DNA of 64,000 nucleotides from Deltaproteobacteria bacterium. GTDB taxonomy: Bacteria; Myxococcota_A; Polyangia; Haliangiales; Haliangiaceae. Both the position numbers and the translations under genes were made by a program. This document shows, piece by piece, positions 7,647 through 15,958 of this stretch. The stretch lies in NCBI GenBank assembly GCA_020630875.1, contig JAHDIH010000006.1, forward strand, positions 124,001-188,000. Reading direction: 5' to 3'. How positions within the stretch are numbered: the first letter of the stretch is position 1; the number at the start of each line of letters is the position of its first letter. The notes under the pieces were generated by a model that was given only the letters and a program-made list of their open reading frames with translations, was not told the origin of the DNA and searched no databases.

Positions 7647-8858
7647 TCAAAGATTGCGGTATCGCTGCATTAACGCATCGTGCCGGGTTTGGAGCGGTTG
7701 CTTGTTTCCGTCAATGAAAACAGCCAGTGGCGCTGCTGCAAACGTGAATGGATCTGCTGACCAGACTACCAACGTCGCTGGTTTACCGAGCTTTATGGTT
7801 CCACCAGGTAGCCCGAAGACTTTCGCGGGAGTAGTAGTCACGGCTTGTAAGGCGGCAGTTTTTTCCAGACCAGATCGTATTGCAAGCGCCACGGCTTGAG
7901 TGAGTTGCCCTAAGTACGGTTCGTTACCTGTCGTTGATATGATTAGCGGCACGCCAGCTTTCTGGAGAACTCCTGCAGCGTTGGGGTTCATTCTTATTGC
8001 GGAAAAACTGTCGGGTAAATTGTCAGCAGGGTTTAAAACTACAGGAATCTGCTCTTTCGCAAGAAGTCCAGCTGCTTTCCATGCTTCTTTGCCACCAACC
8101 ACAACAAGCTTGATACCAAGTTTTTTGGAAAGTTCGACCAATGCCACAATTGAACTGTAGCTGTCTACTTTCACAAACCAAGGATGACTGCTGCTGATGG
8201 AAGTATTGATCGCTTCGAGATTACTTTTACTCGATGAAAGTTGACGGGTTTCGCCTTTGTCGTACGCAGACTTTCGCGAGGATAAGATTTTAGAATCGTT
8301 GACCAGTTCTGTCAATCGGTGCATGGCCCAGCCGGTAGAGCCTGCGCCAGCGGACTTTTTGATACTTGCCACCATTGCCATTTTAGTTTTGACTGGCATC
8401 GCCGGTGTTGACGTAAAGTATGCGGCACTTTGACCTGCAACTAGGCCACCGCTTGGATGGGATATTACGGTTGTAACACCTCGTTTTCGAAGCATTGGAA
8501 AACGGACCGAATCTCGATAGAGTCCAAGTGAAACATCGAATGCTGCGGCAATGGTGTCTTTTTTGAAGGAACCTTCCACTGTAGAGTCTTCGGCACCGAC
8601 TTCTGAAAGACCGTAGCGCGTTACCGAGTCGATCAGTCCAGGGGTGATGAAGCCTTTTGTTGCATCTACTACCTTAGCGTCATTGGCGGGAGCAGAGGTG
8701 ACTTCCACGGCAATGCCATCTTTAATGGTGAGGTATCCAGCCAGTGCAGGCTGGCCTGGGACTAAGATAATATTGTCGCATTTGACAGATACGGCCTCTG
8801 AGGACGCGTGAAAAGGAAACGAGAGAGTAAGCAGTGTGATTAGAATTAGTTTGCGCAT
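7647..8858 (-). CDS. Amidohydrolase-superfamily protein lacking the metal-binding motifs
   Basis: 403 residues with a signal peptide (MRKLILITLLTLSFPFHASSE). The overall layout matches imidazolonepropionase-like amidohydrolases: a small N-terminal beta domain, the GFITPGLIDS strand, a TIM-barrel body and the TTTPAKVFGLPGGTIKLGKPA closing segment. The metal site is gone: the HxH after GLID reads SVTRYG, and the distal HSD loop reads STTGNE. It follows the intact paralogue at 8868-10163 by 9 bp, so the two are co-transcribed and may form a heteromer. Likely catalytically inactive, or active without metal. Confidence 0.85.
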   Translation of the reverse strand: MRKLILITLLTLSFPFHASSEAVSVKCDNIILVPGQPALAGYLTIKDGIAVEVTSAPANDAKVVDATKGFITPGLIDSVTRYGLSEVGAEDSTVEGSFKKDTIAAAFDVSLGLYRDSVRFPMLRKRGVTTVISHPSGGLVAGQSAAYFTSTPAMPVKTKMAMVASIKKSAGAGSTGWAMHRLTELVNDSKILSSRKSAYDKGETRQLSSSKSNLEAINTSISSSHPWFVKVDSYSSIVALVELSKKLGIKLVVVGGKEAWKAAGLLAKEQIPVVLNPADNLPDSFSAIRMNPNAAGVLQKAGVPLIISTTGNEPYLGQLTQAVALAIRSGLEKTAALQAVTTTPAKVFGLPGGTIKLGKPATLVVWSADPFTFAAAPLAVFIDGNKQPLQTRHDALMQRYRNL

Positions 8859-8867
8859 GATTTTCCT

Positions 8868-10163
8868 TTAGTCGTGTCCAAGTTCGAAATCGCTTTTGGG
8901 CTGTGGCTTGCTTGCGTCAAAGACAATTTTTCCCCCCTGAATTACCAGTTCGACCTTCGCTTCCGCACTCAACGGGTGGGCGCTCCAAACCACCACGTCG
9001 GCTCGTTTGCCTGTTTCTAACGTTCCGGTGGTTGATTCAATCCCAAGTACCCATGCTGCGTTCGCGGTGATCCAACGAAGCGCCTGATTGTCCGATACTT
9101 TGATCCCGGAATGGCGAGCCCACCACATCGCTTTAGCTGCTTCTTGATTGAGTCGCTGAATTCCTTCTGCGGAATCACTATGAATTACGGTTCGCCCTCC
9201 CGACTCGGTGAAAAGACCTGCATTTTGGGGAATTCCGTCAAAAGCTTCCATCTTAAATCCCCACCAATCGGCCCAAGTATTAATTGCTATGTCCTTTTTT
9301 ACTAGCGCGTCTCGTACTTTGTATGCTTCAAGAGCATGATGAAAGGAGCGAATCTTAAAGCCCGCTTCTTCCGCGACATGAACCATTTGCATGATGTCGT
9401 CTGACCGGTAGCAATGAATTTGAACGAGAACGTCTCCGGCGAGCACCGACTTCAGTGTCGCGTCTCCCTTCTTTCCTTTGGCGTCTTTGTATAGTTTTCT
9501 GAACGCTGCATATTCGGCCATGCGTGTTTGAGGGCCGCCCTTGTCTCCCCATACACGCTTGGGGTTCTCGCCACACGCCATTTTCAACGTACGCGGAGCA
9601 CCGGGGTAGGCAACTTCTCGGGGATGTCGACCGAATTTCATTTGTACGGTGTAACCTTCTCCTCCGATCAGATTGGCAGAACCAGGAAGTATCAGCGCGG
9701 TAGTCACACCACCCGCTAACGCGAATCGAATTGCTGGGTCGTTGGACCAATAGCCGTACTCCGCTTTGGCATGAGGTGTTGCGGCCTTGGTTACTTCGTT
9801 GCCGTCACTGTGCGCATCGGCGTGAGGGATGGGGTAGACGCCGATGTGCGAGTGAGTGTCGATTATGCCAGGAGTAATAAATTTTCCTGTGGTGTTGATG
9901 GTGGTAAAGGTTTCGTTGTTTTTGGTATCGCCTATGGAGAAGATAGCTCCACCACTTAGCGCGATACTTCCGTTTTGTATCGGCGCGGCGTTTGCCACAG
10001 CGGTAAGGATAGTCCCACCTTCAAGCTTTAGGGACGGTGCGTCAACAGTCACGGTAGCGTCAGGTCCTCGCGGCGTGGTTTGGGTCTTGCCCACCATTTT
10101 GTTGGAAGCGCAACTTCCAAAAATCGATAGCACGAGTGGCAATAGTAATTTCTTCACCAGCAC
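8868..10163 (-). CDS. Amidohydrolase-family lipoprotein
   Basis: 431-residue metal-dependent hydrolase exported as a lipoprotein (LVLSIFGSC, lipobox FGSC). The metal motif THSH is intact in GKFITPGIIDTHSHIG, with further ligand candidates in VLVQIHCYRSDD, RSFHHALEAY and VIHSDSAEG. The end has the usual WVLGIESTTGTLETGKRADVVVW segment. Substrate cannot be named from sequence; relatives act on cyclic amides or peptides. It is upstream of, and nearly touching, the metal-site-deficient paralogue. Divergent from the barrel gene at 10440. Confidence 0.88.
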   Translation of the reverse strand: MLVKKLLLPLVLSIFGSCASNKMVGKTQTTPRGPDATVTVDAPSLKLEGGTILTAVANAAPIQNGSIALSGGAIFSIGDTKNNETFTTINTTGKFITPGIIDTHSHIGVYPIPHADAHSDGNEVTKAATPHAKAEYGYWSNDPAIRFALAGGVTTALILPGSANLIGGEGYTVQMKFGRHPREVAYPGAPRTLKMACGENPKRVWGDKGGPQTRMAEYAAFRKLYKDAKGKKGDATLKSVLAGDVLVQIHCYRSDDIMQMVHVAEEAGFKIRSFHHALEAYKVRDALVKKDIAINTWADWWGFKMEAFDGIPQNAGLFTESGGRTVIHSDSAEGIQRLNQEAAKAMWWARHSGIKVSDNQALRWITANAAWVLGIESTTGTLETGKRADVVVWSAHPLSAEAKVELVIQGGKIVFDASKPQPKSDFELGHD

Positions 10164-10201
10164 GTATTACATTGTAGACGTGCCGCTGGCAAAGGCTGAA
10201 T

Positions 10202-10222
10202 CTTGATCAAGTACTGCGTACT
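10202..10222. promoter_or_regulatory. Two overlapping palindromes between divergent genes (possible operator)
   Basis: CTTGATCAAG (10202-10211) is a perfect 10-bp palindrome and AGTACTGCGTACT (10210-10222) a perfect 5-bp inverted repeat with a 3-bp spacer. They sit between the divergent amidohydrolase and barrel genes, where an operator would be expected. No regulator is identified. Confidence 0.3.
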
Positions 10223-10245
10223 GAATTACCTAGTAGGAAGAGCGT

Positions 10246-10443
10246 TTGCCACATACTGTGAACTTTTTACACGCCGATCTCTTCAGTGAGGAGTTCGTCA
10301 CCAAAAACCGTCCAGATTGGCTTGAGATGTCGTATCGAAGTGCTAGCGTCCGCAAAGGAGTTACTAAGGTGTGGCGTAACTTCGAAGATTTAATGGCCAC
10401 CCAAACGAATGCCCGACAGGGCAAAGGAAGGATAGAGATATGA
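10246..10443 (+). CDS. Possible small protein coupled to the barrel gene
   Basis: 65 codons from a TTG (10246) preceded by AGGAAGAG; GTG at 10258 is another option. The product is polar and aromatic (NFLHADLFSEEFV, VWRNFEDLM), without signal peptide or TM segment. Its TGA overlaps the ATG of the barrel gene (ATGA), which is how coupled genes look in this genome. No family recognised. It could equally be untranslated leader. Confidence 0.35.
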   Translation: MPHTVNFLHADLFSEEFVTKNRPDWLEMSYRSASVRKGVTKVWRNFEDLMATQTNARQGKGRIEI

Positions 10444-11423
10444 ACATTTCTCGAATAACAAAATTTGCTCTGGCAGGCGTTTCTGCACTTGTCATTAGCA
10501 CAACCGCGCACGCGCAAATGGATGATGCAGCAGCCGCTGCTGACGAAGCCGCAACAGAAGCAGCAGAAGCTGCTCAAGGTGCTGGAGATGCAGTAGGTGA
10601 CGCTGCAGGAGACATGGGGGACGCAGCTGCTGACGCTGTTGATACCGCAACACCGGATGTAGAAACACCAGAAGCTCCTACTGCACCAGCAATGGAAACA
10701 GGTGGAAAATGGAGCGATGGCAACGCAGCTCCAAGCATGATCACTCTCGGAAAAGGACGCCTTTCCATTGGTGTAGCTGTAGAAGCAAGCCTTAACGAAA
10801 ACGCAGTTTTTGACCCACTTACAATTGCTCCGGACATCTACTACGGCGTAACTGATGAGCTTCAAATTGGTCTTGTACACAGCAGCTGGGCCAGAAATGG
10901 ATTCGTACAACCAGGCAACAGCCTTTGCATCGGCGATGCATGCGGTGACGCATACAACGGTCTTGCTCTTGACGTAGTGTACGGTTTCCTGAACAACGGA
11001 GACATGGAGCTTGGTGCTCACTTGCAAATCGGATTCGGGCCATTAGACCCGCTATTCTTGGACGTACGTGCTGGGGTAAAAGGACACTGGACGAGTGGCA
11101 AAATCGGCGTAATGTTCGATCCCTACGTAACATTCGGAATCACCGAAACTGATGCATCCAACCGTGCAGGTCTAGGAATCCCAGTTGGGGTTGGCTACAT
11201 GGCTTCTGAGCAACTTATGCCGTTCCTATACACCGGATTCTACGGTGCATTCGAAGAGTTCGGCGACAGCTGGATTATTCCTCTAGGAATTGGTGCTATG
11301 TACCACGTGAACGCAAACCTTGGTCTTGGCGGTGGATTCCAGTTCGTTCCACTTACAGCTGCTGATGGCGACGGTGCATTCGACAATCGTTCACTTAGCC
11401 TCTGGGTTAAGTACAACATGTAA
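10440..11423 (+). CDS. Outer-membrane beta-barrel protein with Ala/Asp-rich linker
   Basis: 327 residues. A Sec signal ends at AHA-Q (about residue 25). An Ala/Asp/Glu-rich low-complexity region to about residue 75 follows, then a Pro/Thr spacer and a beta-rich barrel with Gly-rich turns (YGVTDELQIGLVHS, LGAHLQIGFGPLD, SLSLWVKYNM). One Cys pair (LCIGDACG) may be a surface loop disulfide. Codon choice is narrower than in neighbouring genes and the gene has both a strong AAGGAAGG ribosome site and a strong terminator, so it is probably highly expressed. Function not recognised; the linker may span periplasm or bind peptidoglycan (inference). Confidence 0.85.
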   Translation: MNISRITKFALAGVSALVISTTAHAQMDDAAAAADEAATEAAEAAQGAGDAVGDAAGDMGDAAADAVDTATPDVETPEAPTAPAMETGGKWSDGNAAPSMITLGKGRLSIGVAVEASLNENAVFDPLTIAPDIYYGVTDELQIGLVHSSWARNGFVQPGNSLCIGDACGDAYNGLALDVVYGFLNNGDMELGAHLQIGFGPLDPLFLDVRAGVKGHWTSGKIGVMFDPYVTFGITETDASNRAGLGIPVGVGYMASEQLMPFLYTGFYGAFEEFGDSWIIPLGIGAMYHVNANLGLGGGFQFVPLTAADGDGAFDNRSLSLWVKYNM

Positions 11424-11443
11424 TTCAGTTTATACCTGAAGTG

Positions 11444-11470
11444 AAAAAGGCGGCTCAGGCCGCCTTTTTT
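11444..11470 (+). terminator. Rho-independent terminator after the barrel gene
   Basis: GGCGGC (11449-11454), loop TCAG, GCCGCC (11459-11464), flanked by an A tract and six T, 25 bp after the stop codon. Strong and near-symmetric, so it may also work for the opposing gene. Confidence 0.92.
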
Positions 11471-11526
11471 GTTTTTTGTGAATATGCAGCAGTAGTTGAA
11501 GAACGTCTCTTCTGCGAGCTATCGCT

Positions 11527-12477
11527 CTAGCTGTTGTTCAAGAGGGTTACAATTTCATTGATGGCAACAGAGGCCAATTCCGGAGTCGCAAAAGATATAC
11601 CACCGACGTACGGATGACCACCACCACCATAACTCTGGCAAATGGTTCCGATGTTGATACCGCAGATGCCCTTACTCCAAGGATTGTAACCAACGGATAC
11701 TTTGACTTCTCCCTCAGAGACGTAAGACCCGACAGAAAATGGAGCTTCAGGAAAGGGGACATAAAGCGCCAGCTTATTGATGGTGTCTGCGTTTTCAGAC
11801 GAATCATGGTAGACTACCACGTTTCCACGAAGCTCCGCTTTTTGCCTAACTTCCGAAACCATGGTCGTTTGCTTTTTGCAAATCTCTTTGATGCCTGGAA
11901 GCAGCCTCGAGACGTGTTCCAGAGATTGGTGTCCCAATTGCCTAATAATTTTGTCGACATGTTCATTGCAAGGCTTACTTCTAAGCCAGGCAGCGAGCTT
12001 CATTGCTGGAGGTGACAAGTCCACTGCTTCGTGGGGGGACGAAAAGTCAGCGGAATCGATTTTCGCGGCCCAGCGCATAAACTCTGCAAATTTGAAGTTA
12101 GGCTCATACTGATAGTCTGAAGCCAGCCGAGACAATATAAGTTCTACACAAGATCGTATGGTCGGATCAAAAATGTGTTGAGGGTCTTTCCGCTCTTCGA
12201 ATAGCGATTGGTCTTCCGGTGAGAAAAACGCTGAAATATGATGGTCTATCCACCAATGCATGTCCTTGTCAGGACAAAACCTAAAGTCCACACAAGCGTT
12301 CACGCAATCCGGATCTAAGACAAGGTTTTTGTAAGGATGTTCTAACGAGTATCCAAGCCCTGTAAATTGAAAATCTGAGTTGGCGAATCGGCTGGCAAGA
12401 AAGTTGGCCATCACAGCTGCAGATGAAACGCCATCAAAACAGTGGGCGTGATAATAAATGTGACAATTCTTAGCCAT
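11527..12477 (-). CDS. DHH-family phosphoesterase
   Basis: 316 residues. Motifs: HAHCFDGVSSA (10-20), a VDFRF aspartate, WWIDHH (the DHH box), and C-terminal YGGGGHPYVGG of a DHHA1 domain. These define Mn-dependent phosphoesterases such as nano-RNases and cyclic-dinucleotide hydrolases; the substrate cannot be chosen from sequence, and a role in c-di-GMP or pGpG turnover would be speculative. The first motif is shorter than the usual HxNPDGD form. The ATG at 12477 places the HAH motif near the N-terminus; 12504 would overlap the upstream gene. Last gene of a three-gene minus-strand operon. Confidence 0.85.
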   Translation of the reverse strand: MAKNCHIYYHAHCFDGVSSAAVMANFLASRFANSDFQFTGLGYSLEHPYKNLVLDPDCVNACVDFRFCPDKDMHWWIDHHISAFFSPEDQSLFEERKDPQHIFDPTIRSCVELILSRLASDYQYEPNFKFAEFMRWAAKIDSADFSSPHEAVDLSPPAMKLAAWLRSKPCNEHVDKIIRQLGHQSLEHVSRLLPGIKEICKKQTTMVSEVRQKAELRGNVVVYHDSSENADTINKLALYVPFPEAPFSVGSYVSEGEVKVSVGYNPWSKGICGINIGTICQSYGGGGHPYVGGISFATPELASVAINEIVTLLNNS

Positions 12478-12488
12478 GGGGATTGGTC

Positions 12489-13019
12489 CTAGATCAATAC
12501 CCAATCTTGTATTTGGTCACTTTCGGACTGTGACAAAAAGATAATCTGCGTGCCGCCTGAGTGTTGATGAGTCACAAAAAAGTTATTCCATGCCGTTTTT
12601 GCGAAACTGCTTCTGCTATCTGAAGAGGTAATTAGTATCGTCGCCATGGAGTTCGCTTTTGCAAGTTGGAACCTCAGCACAACACGCCTTCCGAAGTTTG
12701 AAAGTTGAGCTCCCACGATCTGTGCATCATCGACAACCTTTATAGAGCTTTCAGGAGCTGCTACCACGGCAAAGTTAGTGAGCTGAGTTTTGGATACCTT
12801 CGTTAAGCTCGGAGTCGGACTCCTATGATACTTGGCTGTTAGTCCAACCAACTCGGTGGCCACACCGGGATACGTCTTATAGACGCCTACAACCGTAGTC
12901 ACGAGTACCAATATTGTGAACGCAAGCGAGACTGAAACTCTGCGACGTTCAGGGCGAGGAGGTAACGTAGGCTGCTCCTCAATTTGCGGTCCTTCTATTT
13001 CTGTTTCAACTAGTTCCAT
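12489..13019 (-). CDS. Hypothetical single-pass membrane protein
   Basis: 176 residues, start at 13019 fused to the upstream stop (TGATG). The first 30 residues are Glu/Pro-rich, followed by an Arg cluster (RPERRRV) and a TM helix (SLAFTILVLVTTVVGVY). The outer part of about 110 residues is beta-rich with no Cys. Positive-inside rule puts the N-terminus in the cytoplasm. No family recognised. Middle gene of the operon ending in the DHH phosphoesterase. Confidence 0.7.
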   Translation of the reverse strand: MELVETEIEGPQIEEQPTLPPRPERRRVSVSLAFTILVLVTTVVGVYKTYPGVATELVGLTAKYHRSPTPSLTKVSKTQLTNFAVVAAPESSIKVVDDAQIVGAQLSNFGRRVVLRFQLAKANSMATILITSSDSRSSFAKTAWNNFFVTHQHSGGTQIIFLSQSESDQIQDWVLI

Positions 13020-13312
13020 CAAAGTGCTCCAGGAAGCGCCCCAAATCTTTTTTTGAAGTGCCCTGAAAGCTCTTCGCAAAGCCACCGGGCGGCTTGTTCA
13101 GAGTCGCATACCACGTATCGGTAAAGAGTGTTAGGTACATCTTTGATGTTCTCTGTGCAGGATTTTAGTGACTTACCGTGTCCGTACTCGAGCATTCCAC
13201 TGCGCCCTGTTGGATATTGAAGCAGCAGTAGTGTCTTACGCTGCCAAACACCAGGTTGGTCGGGGGTTTGGGCCTCAAATTCAGCTCGCTCGAGCCACTG
13301 GGTGAAACGCAT
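13019..13312 (-). CDS. Hypothetical protein
   Basis: 97 residues, soluble, not recognised. Begins MRFTQWLERAEFEA and has a beta-hairpin-like TLLLLQYPTGRSGMLEYGHG and a C-terminal helix SEQAARWLCEELSGHFKKRFG. The ATG lies near the divergent methyltransferase start. Its stop and the next ATG share a base. TGATACCCT lies 5 nt before the start and could be a -10 region for a leaderless message. Confidence 0.6.
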   Translation of the reverse strand: MRFTQWLERAEFEAQTPDQPGVWQRKTLLLLQYPTGRSGMLEYGHGKSLKSCTENIKDVPNTLYRYVVCDSEQAARWLCEELSGHFKKRFGALPGAL

Positions 13313-13357
13313 AAGCTAGGGTATCATGACGAAGGATGGTGAAGAAGATACGGAGCT

Positions 13358-14233
13358 ATGTTTGAAGCATTGGGAAAGCGTGACCTGGTTATCCAAGGTA
13401 ACAGCATGGAGGTTGCGAAAAATGCGCCAGCTGAGGCTGTTCAGCTAGTCTATATCGATCCACCTTTTGCTACGGGGGGAAAAAGAGTTGGAAAGCAAGG
13501 AATGTCCTTTGAAGATCCAGGGTACGATCCCGTGACGTTTACCAGCTGGCTTCGTCCGCTGGTAGAAAGCACCCATCGTGTTTTGAAAGATACTGGTTCT
13601 CTGATCGTACATTTAGACTATCGGACGATTCATTATGTCAAAGTGATGCTTGACGAAGTGTTTGGTTATGAAAATTTCATCAACGAAATAGTTTGGTGTT
13701 ACAGCACGGGAGGCAAAAGTAGTCGACGATTTGGAAGGAAACACGACACGTTACTTTGGTACGGTAAATCATCTCGGTACGTCTTCAATGGGGATGAGGT
13801 AAGAATCCCGCGTAAGGGAGGAAGCCACATGAAAGTAGAGCGAACTGCCGAGGGCGAGTTAGTTCAGGTGAAAAAGGATGCTAAAACAGGAAAAGTTTAT
13901 CGATATCCAGTGGCAAGCGGTAAGGTTCCCGAAGATTGGTGGGGTGATATTCCAACATTGAACAGGTCTGCGAAAGAGCGAGTCGGGTGGCCCACGCAAA
14001 AACCCGAAGCTCTTTTGGAGAGGATTATCAAGGCAGCAAGCAATGAAGGAGACGTGGTTGTGGATTGGTTTTGTGGTTCGGGAACAACGGCGTACGTCGC
14101 TCGCCGGTGCGGCAGAAAGTTCCTCACCGTTGATAAAAGTGATGCGGCAATTGCGACCGCAACGGCGAGATTGGCCGCAGAAAAGGAAGAATCCAAAGAA
14201 ATCGTGCCGCCAATCGTCCTCTCCGCAAACTAA
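13358..14233 (+). CDS. DNA methyltransferase, N6-adenine/N4-cytosine type, solitary
   Basis: Methylates DNA using S-adenosylmethionine. Motif IV YIDPPF (32-37) precedes motif I DWFCGSGTT (236-244), the circular order of the beta class. The region between (about 110-205) is the target-recognition part. WPTQKPEALLERII before motif I is typical of these enzymes. DPPF is more common in adenine methylases. No restriction endonuclease, specificity subunit or repair nuclease lies beside it, so it is an orphan and may be regulatory. Start at 13358 follows CGGAG. Recognition sequence cannot be read from the protein. Confidence 0.92.
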   Translation: MFEALGKRDLVIQGNSMEVAKNAPAEAVQLVYIDPPFATGGKRVGKQGMSFEDPGYDPVTFTSWLRPLVESTHRVLKDTGSLIVHLDYRTIHYVKVMLDEVFGYENFINEIVWCYSTGGKSSRRFGRKHDTLLWYGKSSRYVFNGDEVRIPRKGGSHMKVERTAEGELVQVKKDAKTGKVYRYPVASGKVPEDWWGDIPTLNRSAKERVGWPTQKPEALLERIIKAASNEGDVVVDWFCGSGTTAYVARRCGRKFLTVDKSDAAIATATARLAAEKEESKEIVPPIVLSAN

Positions 14234-14285
14234 TACGCCAATCAGGTAGACAGTCTGGGCAAAAATTAATTAGATTCATAGGAAC

Positions 14286-15272
14286 ATGAATGAGGATTCA
14301 CAAAGCGCCACTTTGCAAGTGGCCAGCCTGACGGACGTTGGCTTAGTGCGGGAGCACAACGAGGACTCATTTTTAGTTTCCGAGTCCCAACAATTTTTTG
14401 TCGTAGCTGACGGCATGGGGGGACATGCCGCTGGAGAAGTGGCAAGCGCGATGGCGTGTGAGACGGTGAGGCAAGAACTAGAGGCATCACAAGAACTTTT
14501 TGATAAGTATCTCGCAAACCCAACGGAAACCGCCCGTCGTAAAATCGTCGAACTGCTTGAGCAGTCTGTTAGGCAGGCTCATCACGAGGTTTTCAGTACT
14601 GGCAAACGCGATAAGGAAAAAGAAGGAATGGGGACCACGCTAGATGTGCTGCTCATCCTTGGCGCGGACGCTTTTGTCGGTCATGTGGGCGACAGCCGAA
14701 CTTATCTTTTTCGAGACAATCAACCTCAACAACTAACTACCGATCATACGATGGCTGAGGTTTTGGTGATCGAAGGGAAACTCACAGAAGAGGAAGCGCT
14801 AGTTTCTCCTATGAGAACTATTTTGGTTAACGCCATCGGCGTGCAACAGGATGTCGGTGTGGAATGGGCTCATGTTCGAATCGAGCCTGGTGATCGGTTG
14901 TTGATGTGCTCTGACGGACTTCATGACTACTTTCCGAAGTCTCAAGAGCTAAACGATGTTGCCACAGACGGTGAGCTATCAGATTGCATTAGCAAACTGA
15001 TAGACATGGCAAAAGCGCGCGGTGGACATGACAACATCACTGGTATTTTGCTGCAAGTAGATGACGTTCCTGAGTTCGCAGACGATGGCTACGATGCTAC
15101 GGTACGCGTGAGAGGTGCCGTTCCTAATCCGGCGCAAGATGCAAAAGAGTTCGGTAGGGAAGATACTTTGCTGTCCCAACAAGTGGTAACCCCTTCCACT
15201 GAATCCTCGGCTGATGAGGAAGCTATTCCGAACCGCCCCGCAGATGACGTGGATACTAAAAAACTAGACTAG
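14286..15272 (+). CDS. PP2C-family Ser/Thr protein phosphatase
   Basis: Dephosphorylates phospho-Ser/Thr proteins; the natural partner of the Hanks kinases in this window. Metal and catalytic motifs: VGLVREHNEDSF (18-29), VADGMGGHAAG (D42), HVGDSRTYL, LMCSDGLHDY and GGHDNITGILLQV. The catalytic domain ends near residue 255. An acidic 70-residue tail follows and is probably disordered. Start at 14286 has TAGGAAC upstream. Its stop shares the bases CTAG with the opposing hemY stop. Confidence 0.95.
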   Translation: MNEDSQSATLQVASLTDVGLVREHNEDSFLVSESQQFFVVADGMGGHAAGEVASAMACETVRQELEASQELFDKYLANPTETARRKIVELLEQSVRQAHHEVFSTGKRDKEKEGMGTTLDVLLILGADAFVGHVGDSRTYLFRDNQPQQLTTDHTMAEVLVIEGKLTEEEALVSPMRTILVNAIGVQQDVGVEWAHVRIEPGDRLLMCSDGLHDYFPKSQELNDVATDGELSDCISKLIDMAKARGGHDNITGILLQVDDVPEFADDGYDATVRVRGAVPNPAQDAKEFGREDTLLSQQVVTPSTESSADEEAIPNRPADDVDTKKLD

Positions 15273-15958
15273 TCTTTCAGGTCAATCGTTTTTTCAGTCG
15301 CCCCACGTACGGTTTTGGCGTGATGGTACACCGAGAATGTTGACGATTCTGCAGCAGAGAGAGTTACGTTACCTTTTGGGCCCGTAACTTGAGCCGACTG
15401 ATTTAGCGATGGTACGTAAAGTAAGACTTTTTCGTCACCGACCTCAACAGAGAAAGCGCCGGGGGATGCGAATTCCATTTTGGCATTGCTTCCAAAGCTC
15501 GGCAATTTCCAATTCCTCTCACCTTGAGAAACTGCAATGGGTTGGTTCGAACCGTTGCTTATCACCAAACTTGTAGGTGCGGGGGAGGTTACGAGTGCTT
15601 TTCTGGAGAACCCGCAACTACCGTAAACCAGTTGGTCCGCTCCATCTGAGAGTGGGGCTCCAGGAGATGCAACCACTATTGCTTCGGAAATACCACCGAG
15701 GGTATGCTGAATCAACAAGGGCCGGGCCTGTGAACCACAAGGCGTATAGCCATCTCTCTTGAGAAGACTTTCGGGAGGCGTGGTCCATACGACTGATACT
15801 TCGGTTGAGGTCGTAGGTGGCGGTGGGGCTTCTTGTGGCGAGGCGTCTCTCTCTAGCGGCTCGGTGGGGAGTTGCGGCGGCATCGCGTCTTCGCTTTTGT
15901 TGCTCGAGCATGCTGCAAAGCAAAACACGATGCTCGCGATCGCAATAAGCTTTGCCAC
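15269..15958 (-). CDS. Possible internal lipoprotein gene within hemY
   Basis: 229 residues if translated from the in-frame [20 protein letters not shown] is a standard lipoprotein signal (Lys3, hydrophobic core, lipobox FAAC). The next 40 residues are a Ser/Pro/Glu spacer ([20 protein letters not shown]), then a beta-rich domain with two Cys (YTPCGSQ and YGSCGFS). This is an alternative reading of the hemY 3' end, not an additional frame. No clear ribosome site is seen upstream. Confidence 0.4.
   Translation of the reverse strand: MAKLIAIASIVFCFAACSSNKSEDAMPPQLPTEPLERDASPQEAPPPPTTSTEVSVVWTTPPESLLKRDGYTPCGSQARPLLIQHTLGGISEAIVVASPGAPLSDGADQLVYGSCGFSRKALVTSPAPTSLVISNGSNQPIAVSQGERNWKLPSFGSNAKMEFASPGAFSVEVGDEKVLLYVPSLNQSAQVTGPKGNVTLSAAESSTFSVYHHAKTVRGATEKTIDLKD

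Noticed and set aside
10230..11027. 265-codon minus-strand reading frame antisense to the barrel gene
   Set aside because: Cys/Ser/Val-rich with no domain or ribosome site; it results from the barrel gene's biased codon use. The plus-strand gene has a signal peptide and terminator.
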